A DNA stretch of 64,000 bases from Bin87 sp963663945. GTDB lineage: Bacteria; Chloroflexota; Dehalococcoidia; Lucifugimonadales; UBA3495. The notes beneath the pieces are model-generated. The model was not told where the DNA came from. It saw nothing but the letters and a program-made list of their open reading frames with translations, and did no database searches. The translations under genes were made by a program, and so were the position numbers. This document shows, in pieces, positions 57,980 through 64,000 of this stretch; position 1 is the first letter of the stretch; the number at the start of each line of letters is the position of its first letter. Where the stretch lies: assembly GCA_963663945.1 (NCBI GenBank), contig OY760687.1, positions 2,728,001 to 2,792,000 of the forward strand. The letters run 5' to 3'.

Positions 57980-58837
57980 TCACCTCAGCTGCAACAGGAA
58001 CTCGACCAATGCCTCCACGTCCTCGTCGGACAGCACGATGCCAGCCATGGTGGCGCTCATCAGGCCTTCCTGATAGTCCTGGGGAAGCCCGTCAGCGGTG
58101 CCCGCTGTGTACGCATCGGGCTCCAATATCGACTCGCGTATGTATTCTTCCGCCGAGTACCCTGAAATGCGGTTCCCCGCGACCGACGCTAACCCATCGA
58201 GCGGTGGTCCCAGCACGCCCTGGGCAACGCCCTCGATCGTGTGGCACGACGCGCAGGCTGCAGTGCCGACGAATAGTGTTTGCCCCGGGGATGCGCCCGC
58301 AGCGGCCCCACCAGCCGGCGCCGGCGGCGCCAGGTCTGCGGGATTCGCCGGTGGAGGCAATTCGTCAGGCAATGGACGCTCGATAACCGCATGCGCATCT
58401 TCCACATGATGCTCAAAGGGTACAATTCGCGGCTCCGAAAAAGCGCGCGGCGTTGGCCGGAACACGCCGAACAACAGCACCAGGGCCAATGCTACTATCA
58501 ATCCCAGGATCAGCCCGGCGACAAATATCTGCCAAAGCAGCGGGTTCTCGAACTTCAGGTGCATGAAGAATGCGACCACGCAGAAGAACTTGATGACCGA
58601 CAGGATTACCAATGGGGCAATGACGACGCCGCTACCCTGCAATCCCTCAGGGACAATGATCAGGAATTCGATAAGCGTGATGATGCCAAGGAAAATCGCC
58701 AGCACGCTGTACTGTTTCAGCCCACCATGCACGCCCTCCGGCACGCGTCCGAAGAAAAACCGCGATATGCCGGCATCTTCGTGGGCCACGTGTTCATCGT
58801 GGGCCATTGCGGCCTCCTGACCGGGGTTGGTGCTCAT
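57980..58837 (-). CDS. ctaF: Cytochrome c oxidase subunit IV fused to a c-type cytochrome
   Basis: 285 residues. Three membrane helices (about 43-63, 72-94, 103-125) with FFMHLKFENP match the bacterial subunit IV family. A Pro/Ala-rich linker (130-185) then leads into a class I cytochrome c: CASCH at 195-199, distal Met about 260 in LMSATM. Subunit IV of known caa3 enzymes does not normally carry haem c. Two starts are possible, 58837 (GAGGAGG, 10 nt) or 58807 (AGGAGG, 6 nt). Last gene before the operon terminator. Confidence 0.85.
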   Translation of the reverse strand: MSTNPGQEAAMAHDEHVAHEDAGISRFFFGRVPEGVHGGLKQYSVLAIFLGIITLIEFLIIVPEGLQGSGVVIAPLVILSVIKFFCVVAFFMHLKFENPLLWQIFVAGLILGLIVALALVLLFGVFRPTPRAFSEPRIVPFEHHVEDAHAVIERPLPDELPPPANPADLAPPAPAGGAAAGASPGQTLFVGTAACASCHTIEGVAQGVLGPPLDGLASVAGNRISGYSAEEYIRESILEPDAYTAGTADGLPQDYQEGLMSATMAGIVLSDEDVEALVEFLLQLR

Positions 58838-58859
58838 CTGGTGGTTGCCTCCTCGAAAC

Positions 58860-59549
58860 CTAACTGATCAGTCCGGTGACCCAGTTCCATCCCTGAACCG
58901 CGGCGTGGCCCGCATCCGGAGGCCCGTCAAATCCGCCGATCAGATAGAGCAGCGTGAAAATCACGATCCAGACGATGTCGACGAAGTGCCAGTACAGGCC
59001 CGCGATGTCCACGTCCAGGTCCGAGGGCCGCCCGGCCGGGTTGCGCGCCGCCATGATGGCCAGGCACGCCAGCCAGACCAGACCCAGGGTAACGTGGGCG
59101 CCGTGGAACCCGGTCAGCGTGAAAAATGTGCTGCTGAACAGGTTCGTTTCGTAGCGCAATCCTTCCACCCGGAAGAGGTTGAATTCGTAGACCTGAAACC
59201 CGATGAACGTGCCGCCCAGAATAATCGTCAGCACCAGCCACTGGATCAGGCGTTTCTGGTTCCCGCTGCGCGCCGCGGCAACGCCCATCACCATGGTGAA
59301 CGAACTCATCAGGAGCACGAAGGTGCTGACAGTGGTGATCGGGACGTCGATGATGTCCCTGGGGTATGGGCCAACGATGCTCTGGCCCCGGTACACCATG
59401 TAGGTGGCGATCAGGGAGCCGAAGAAGAGGCAGTCCGAACCGAGAAACACCCACATGAGGAGTTTCCGGTGATTTATCCCAGTTGTGGTCTCTTCCTCGT
59501 GCGCCGGCGGACTAGCCGGCGGAGCGTGGGTAGTGTCTGCGTGAGCCAA
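58860..59549 (-). CDS. ctaE: Cytochrome c oxidase subunit III
   Basis: 229 residues, seven hydrophobic helices; FFGSLIATYMVYRG, FTLTGFHGAHVTLGLVW and WHFVDIVWIVIF identify subunit III. TTG start at 59549 with AGGAGT 9 nt upstream. Part of the cta operon, 22 nt before the subunit IV gene. Confidence 0.95.
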   Translation of the reverse strand: MAHADTTHAPPASPPAHEEETTTGINHRKLLMWVFLGSDCLFFGSLIATYMVYRGQSIVGPYPRDIIDVPITTVSTFVLLMSSFTMVMGVAAARSGNQKRLIQWLVLTIILGGTFIGFQVYEFNLFRVEGLRYETNLFSSTFFTLTGFHGAHVTLGLVWLACLAIMAARNPAGRPSDLDVDIAGLYWHFVDIVWIVIFTLLYLIGGFDGPPDAGHAAVQGWNWVTGLIS

Positions 59550-59603
59550 CGCGCTACTCCTGCCTGGTATTAATCTGGGTAAGCCGGATGCGTTTGGAGA
59601 CGC

Positions 59604-61478
59604 CTAGTGGTGGCCACCGGCCGCTTCGTGGTGTTCTTCGGCAGGGGGTTCCAGGGACCATCCGATGACGCCGAGGATCGTGATGATGCCGCCAACGAAG
59701 CTTATCGGGAACCGGATGTAGTCCCAACCCACGTCGATCAACAGACCTCCCGCAATCCACACCACACCGAAGGATGTGATCAGAGGCCAATAGGACGGGC
59801 TCGGCAGGTGGATGGTGGTGGGATCAACGTGAGGTTCAGCCGGCACAGTCTCTCCCCGGGCCTGGGCTTCCCGCTTGGTTATCCAGTAGGCATCCTGGCC
59901 ACGCACCACCGGCACCTCAGCGAAGTTGTACACCGGAGGCGGCGACGAGATGCTCCACTCCAGGGTCGGAGCGTCCCACGGATCGTGGCCGGCTTCTTCA
60001 CCCTTCTTGATGCTGCGGAAGAAGTTGTGGATGAAGATCAGCAGCGAAATGACGATGACGAAGTAGCCAATGGTCGCCAGCAGGTTCATCCCTTCCCAGC
60101 CGAAGCCCTCGGCGTAGGTGTAGATACGGCGCGGCATCCCATTCAGCCCGGCGTAGTGCATCGGGAAGAACGTCAGGTTCATGCCGATGAACATCAGCCA
60201 GAAGTGGATCTTGCCCAGCAGTTCGTTGTACATCTTGCCGGTTATCTTGGGGTACCAGTAGTAGATGCCCGCAAAGATGCCGAAGATAGCGCCACCGAAC
60301 AGCACGTAGTGGATGTGGGCAACGATGTAGTAGGTGTCCTGCTGCTGGAAGTCCGACGGGGATACGGCGTGCGATACGCCCGACAGCCCGCCCACGATGA
60401 ACAGTGACACGAACCCGATCGCCATCAGCATGGGCGTCCTCAGGTCGATGGAGCCCTTCCACATTGTGCCGATCCAGTTGAATATCTTCACGCCCGTGGG
60501 CACCGCGATCAGCATCGTGGTGATGGTGAAGACCGAGTTGGCGATCGGCCCCAAGCCGACAGTGAACATGTGGTGGCTCCACACCGCCCAACTCATGATG
60601 GCGATGACGATGCCGGAGAAGACGATCACCGGGTAACCGAACAACGGCTTGCGGCTGAAGGTCGGGATGATTTCGGAGACTACGCCCATGGCCGGCAGGA
60701 TGAGGATGTACACCTCGGGGTGGCCGAACAGCCAGAACAGGTGCTGCCACAGGATCGGGTCGCCGCCGGCGGCAGTGTTGAAGAAGTTCGCCCCGAACTG
60801 CCGGTCGGCGGTCAGTTCGATCAGCGCCACGGTAATGATCGGGAAGGCTAGGACCAGGAGAATGCTGGTCACCAGCGTCATCCAGACGAACACGGGCATC
60901 CGCATCAGCGACATGCCCGGAGCGCGCATGTTAATGATGGTCACTACGAAGTTGAAGCCGGCTGCCAACGACGCCACGCCCAGGACCTGCAGGCTCAGCG
61001 CCCAGAAGTCCAGACCCTTGCCCTCGCTGAATGGCGCGGCAGTCAGGTTGGCGTATGAGAACCATCCGGCGTCTGGGACCCGCCCGATGAGGAAACCAGC
61101 GTGCATGAGGAGCGCGCCAAAGAGGAACGTCCAGTAAGAGAATGCGTTCAGGCGCGGGAAAGCCACGTCCCGGGCGCCAATCATCAGCGGTATCAGGAAA
61201 TTAAAGAAGGTTGCACCGAACGGCATGATCACCATGAAGATCATGGTGGTGCCGTGCATGGTGAACATGGCGTTGAACCAATCCGCCGATACCAGTGAAT
61301 TGTCGGACGTGATCAACTGCAAGCGCATGATGCCGGCTTCGATCCCGCCCACTATGAAGAAGAAGAACGCGGAAATGCCGTACAGCGCGCCTATTCGTTT
61401 GTGGTCGACGGTGGTTAGCCAACTCCACAGGCCGGTATAGGTGCTGGGGCGAGGTATGACGCCGGTTATGGTTACCAT
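59604..61478 (-). CDS. ctaD: Cytochrome c oxidase subunit I
   Basis: 624 residues, twelve helices. The haem and copper ligands are in MHGTTMIFM, HPEVYILILP, AHIHYVLFGG and MHYAGLNGMPRR, as in aa3/caa3 type A heme-copper oxidases. GGAGGA lies 9 nt before the ATG. The catalytic core of the terminal oxidase, pumping protons while reducing O2. Confidence 0.97.
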   Translation of the reverse strand: MVTITGVIPRPSTYTGLWSWLTTVDHKRIGALYGISAFFFFIVGGIEAGIMRLQLITSDNSLVSADWFNAMFTMHGTTMIFMVIMPFGATFFNFLIPLMIGARDVAFPRLNAFSYWTFLFGALLMHAGFLIGRVPDAGWFSYANLTAAPFSEGKGLDFWALSLQVLGVASLAAGFNFVVTIINMRAPGMSLMRMPVFVWMTLVTSILLVLAFPIITVALIELTADRQFGANFFNTAAGGDPILWQHLFWLFGHPEVYILILPAMGVVSEIIPTFSRKPLFGYPVIVFSGIVIAIMSWAVWSHHMFTVGLGPIANSVFTITTMLIAVPTGVKIFNWIGTMWKGSIDLRTPMLMAIGFVSLFIVGGLSGVSHAVSPSDFQQQDTYYIVAHIHYVLFGGAIFGIFAGIYYWYPKITGKMYNELLGKIHFWLMFIGMNLTFFPMHYAGLNGMPRRIYTYAEGFGWEGMNLLATIGYFVIVISLLIFIHNFFRSIKKGEEAGHDPWDAPTLEWSISSPPPVYNFAEVPVVRGQDAYWITKREAQARGETVPAEPHVDPTTIHLPSPSYWPLITSFGVVWIAGGLLIDVGWDYIRFPISFVGGIITILGVIGWSLEPPAEEHHEAAGGHH

Positions 61479-61580
61479 GGCTCAGTTCCTCCGCTTCGGC
61501 TCGGTCAACAACTGCTTGGTCGATGCGTTAGCGGCGATGAATTGCGGTGTACAGGGATATGATAGCGCGGAATCCGACCG

Positions 61581-62954
61581 TTACTGCAGGCACACGCCGG
61601 GTCCCTGCGCCGACAAGTATTCGACGAGATCTCCCAACTGTGCCTCGGTAAGGTCCGCCCGATGGTCCAGCCGGGTCTGGTAAATGGCGGCCAGTTCCGA
61701 CATGCGGTTGCCGGGTTTGATGCTTTCGGGGTCGCGAACCCATTGCCGCAAGGTCTCGCGGTTGCGGTCAACTATGCCGGCTCCCAGGGTTACACGACAA
61801 CTCAGGTCCGTCAGGTTAGGCGCGGCAAATGCCGTCGGGGGCTCGTTGCCGGTGCGGACATCTTCGAGCCGCTCTTCAGGGCGCTTGGCGAGCCACTGGG
61901 TGTACTCAATGAATGTTTGCATCCGAGCGTGCTGCACGCCCTCGCCAGTATCCGGATTCACCGTATCCGATGCTCCTACGGTGTGGCAGGTCACGCATTG
62001 CCCGTCGCCCAGGAACACCAACTGCCCTCGGGCCGCCTCTGCAGACAGTTGCGCGGGCTCAGCGAAACCGGCAACCCAGGCCTTGTACTCCGCGTCTTCC
62101 ATGACATGGACACGGAACTTCATCTGGGCGTGGGCGGTGCCGCAGAATTCGGCGCATTGACCGTAGTACATTCCGGTTTCTTCGGCCAGGAACCACATCG
62201 AATTGGTCTTGGTCGGAACGACGTCCTGCTTGCCGGCGAGTTTGGGGATCCAGAAGCTGTGGATCACGTCGTCGCTCTTGAGATCCATAATGATCGGCGT
62301 GTTCACCGGGACGCGCATCTCGTTGGCTGTGGTGACGAGCTTGGTCGCCTCATCCCCGGGGAGCGGGTCCTCGTAGCGGAACTCCCACCACCATTGGTGG
62401 CCCACCGCCTCCACACGCACCGGTTCTTTCCCCTCTGCCCGCGCCAGCGCGATCGCTTCGCCCGGCTCGAGCTTGAACAACACTATCACCGACCAGACAC
62501 CCAATCCGAGAATGAGGATGGTCGGCACGATGGTCCAGGCGATCTCCAGCGGAGTGTGGCCGTGGGTCTGCGGGGGCAGCGGGTCACCCGGCTTGCGCCG
62601 GTAACGGATCGCCGCGTAGAGCAACGCTCCTTCGACCAGCACGAAAACGATCACCATGGTCCACAGCAGCACGTTGAAAAGCAGCAACTGTTCGCGGGCA
62701 ACCGGCCCGCCGACGCCGTCCAGGGTCCATGGCGTGGAACTCAGGATGGACTGGTGCCCTTCAGCATCACAGCCCAGGGCCGCGAGTATCAGGACGCCGC
62801 CCAGCAGGGCCAGCGTTACCAAAGAACGCCGTCCCAAACGACGGGATGAAGTATCAGAAACCGGGTTCACTGGAATATCACTTACTGCTCTGGGCGCGGA
62901 TACGGCGCGGCGCTGGTTCGGTGACTCTTCCTCTGCAAAGGGCAGCTGCCCCAT
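61581..62954 (-). CDS. ctaC: Cytochrome c oxidase subunit II with cytochrome c domain
   Basis: 457 residues. A lipobox (LAALGC, Cys62) suggests a lipoprotein anchor. Two helices (about 92-115 and 137-160) follow, then the CuA cupredoxin domain: His232 in VIHSFWIP, Cys267, Cys271, His275 and Met278 in GQCAEFCGTAHAQM. The C-terminal haem c domain has CVTCH at 320-324 and an unusually long insertion before its likely Met (NRMSE). ATG at 62954 with GGGGGTT upstream. Caa3-type electron entry subunit. Confidence 0.94.
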   Translation of the reverse strand: MGQLPFAEEESPNQRRAVSAPRAVSDIPVNPVSDTSSRRLGRRSLVTLALLGGVLILAALGCDAEGHQSILSSTPWTLDGVGGPVAREQLLLFNVLLWTMVIVFVLVEGALLYAAIRYRRKPGDPLPPQTHGHTPLEIAWTIVPTILILGLGVWSVIVLFKLEPGEAIALARAEGKEPVRVEAVGHQWWWEFRYEDPLPGDEATKLVTTANEMRVPVNTPIIMDLKSDDVIHSFWIPKLAGKQDVVPTKTNSMWFLAEETGMYYGQCAEFCGTAHAQMKFRVHVMEDAEYKAWVAGFAEPAQLSAEAARGQLVFLGDGQCVTCHTVGASDTVNPDTGEGVQHARMQTFIEYTQWLAKRPEERLEDVRTGNEPPTAFAAPNLTDLSCRVTLGAGIVDRNRETLRQWVRDPESIKPGNRMSELAAIYQTRLDHRADLTEAQLGDLVEYLSAQGPGVCLQ

Positions 62955-63090
62955 CGTGAACCCCCGGATACTGCGGCAGCGGCCGGCCACAGTATGTGCA
63001 AAATTTCACTAGCGGCGGTAACCATAGCATACGCGTTTATGGCTGTCAATTTGAACAGCCTGCCCCGGGCAAACCCGCGGCGGAAGGTCG

Positions 63091-63993
63091 CTATGCCATG
63101 CCCGTGACGCTGTCCACCATAACGGCGACAAACAGCAGGGCGAGGTAGGCCAGCGAATACAGGTAGGTAGCTTTCGCCCGGCCTCTGTCGTCACGGCGCC
63201 AGAGCCTCCAGGCGAGCCAGATGAACGGCGCTCCCAACGCTGCCGCCGACGCCAGGTAGATCAGCCCCACCTGCGGCAGCAGACCGAACATCAAAGTCAG
63301 GCCGGTCAGCGCGATTGAATAAAGGAAGATATGCAACGATGTCTGGCGGCGTGATGACACCACCGGCAGCATGGGGACGCCTGCCCGCTCGTAGTCAGTC
63401 TGTATCAGCAGGGACAACGCCCAGAAATGGGGCGGCGTCCAGAAAAAGACGATGGCGAACAGGTAAACCGCCGGCAGGTCCAGCCCTCCGGTCACTGCCG
63501 CCCAACCCACCATGGGCGGGATCGCGCCGGCCGCTCCGCCGATGACGATGTTGTTCGGTGTGGTCCGTTTCAGCCACAGCGTATAGATGAACACGTAGAA
63601 CAGGGTGGCGCACAGCGTCAGAACGGCCGCCAGCAAGTTGACCTGCGTGGCCAGCAACGCAAATGCCACAACGTTCAGGGCGACCCCGAACGCCAGGGCG
63701 TAACGAGGCGCAACTCGCAACCCCGCCACCGGTCGTCCCGCGGTTCGTCGCATGTCCCGGTCGATGTCCCGGTCCAGGAAATGGTTGACTGCGTTGGCGC
63801 CGCCGGACGCCAGCGCTCCGCCGGCCCAGACCAGGCCCAGCAGCGCCAGGGAGGGTACTCCCTGCTCGGCCAGGAACATCCCGCCGGCTGCGGTTACCAG
63901 CAGCAGCGAGATGATCTTCGGCTTGGTTAGCGCGAGGAAATCACGCGCAATGGCCATGACCGACGTGCCAGCCGGCGTCTGGGCCGCCAACAC
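63091..63993 (-). CDS. ctaB: Protohaem IX farnesyltransferase, possibly continuing past the right edge
   Basis: 300 residues. The UbiA-fold motif is NAVNHFLDRDIDRDMRRTAGRPV, and FFWTPPHFWALSL is typical of CtaB/CyoE. It makes haem O from haem B, the first step toward haem A needed by CtaD. The reading frame stays open to the edge; ATG at 63957 (MAIARDFLALTKPK) is the usual start, but the open frame could instead join a CtaA-like domain as in some Chloroflexota. First gene in view of the oxidase operon. Confidence 0.93.
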   Translation of the reverse strand: MLAAQTPAGTSVMAIARDFLALTKPKIISLLLVTAAGGMFLAEQGVPSLALLGLVWAGGALASGGANAVNHFLDRDIDRDMRRTAGRPVAGLRVAPRYALAFGVALNVVAFALLATQVNLLAAVLTLCATLFYVFIYTLWLKRTTPNNIVIGGAAGAIPPMVGWAAVTGGLDLPAVYLFAIVFFWTPPHFWALSLLIQTDYERAGVPMLPVVSSRRQTSLHIFLYSIALTGLTLMFGLLPQVGLIYLASAAALGAPFIWLAWRLWRRDDRGRAKATYLYSLAYLALLFVAVMVDSVTGMA

Positions 63994-64000
63994 CGCAGGG

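Noticed and set aside
1..64000. CRISPR arrays, insertion sequences, prophage, integrase or attachment sites
   Set aside because: No regularly spaced direct repeats, transposase, integrase or phage structural genes were seen; the only repeats are three palindromes.

Overview
The window is a densely coded, high-GC stretch with short intergenic gaps, many AGGAGG-type ribosome binding sites and frequent GTG/TTG starts. Gene content suggests an aerobic, marine-type Chloroflexota bacterium (SAR202 or Dehalococcoidia-like). The clues are a luciferase-like flavin monooxygenase, an F420:NADP reductase, a FAH-family hydrolase, several VOC proteins, Uma2, TauE-type exporters and a caa3 oxidase operon. 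The taxon is an inference from gene families; no rRNA or tRNA gene was seen. There is no phage, insertion sequence or CRISPR array.

Left third (1-22 kb). Reverse-strand uvrC runs off the left edge, followed by a split sulfopyruvate decarboxylase-like pair with an SsuA/THI5-type binding protein that is interrupted by an in-frame TGA. Next is a forward FIST plus LivK-like (no signal peptide) pair, then a VOC protein, an oxaloacetate decarboxylase-type enzyme, DUF429, an aquaporin with a terminator-like leader, and a duplicated small protein with its own promoter and terminator. A reverse run carries a Zn alcohol dehydrogenase, the HigB/HigA toxin-antitoxin pair and a luciferase-like oxidoreductase. 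After rpiB comes the most unusual locus: a cobalt-type nitrile hydratase alpha subunit, two PLP fold-III (D-threonine aldolase/D-serine dehydratase-like) genes, a nitrile hydratase beta subunit split into two overlapping genes, and a NodB-type deacetylase. All are co-directional and downstream of lysS, a Uma2 nuclease gene and serS.

Middle (22-43 kb). Mostly single metabolic genes: Yip1, a formyl-THF cyclo-ligase-like protein, FAH hydrolase, quinone-oxidoreductase-like MDR, GNAT, a sulfolactate/malate dehydrogenase-family enzyme followed by two TauE/SafE exporters, a LmbE deacetylase, VOC, F420:NADP reductase, a jelly-roll protein, a thioredoxin-like protein, DUF6941 and a xanthine dehydrogenase large subunit. 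Three copies of a 28-30 nt palindrome sit between genes at 30.4, 32.2 and 33.7 kb. A two-component system with a His-rich exported protein and a NuoE/NuoF diaphorase pair follow, then a large alpha/beta hydrolase.

Right third (43.8-64 kb). Lysine/diaminopimelate genes dapB, asd and dapA (dapA with its own promoter and leader hairpin), a NYN nuclease, plsC-like and cmk, comEC and comEA, a kinase-fold protein, small conserved proteins, a beta-lactamase-fold esterase, FmdB-type zinc ribbon, TrmO, an alpha/beta hydrolase, and a complete reverse-strand heme-copper oxidase operon ctaB-ctaC-ctaD-ctaE-ctaF closed by an intrinsic terminator. In that operon both subunit II and subunit IV carry c-type cytochrome domains.
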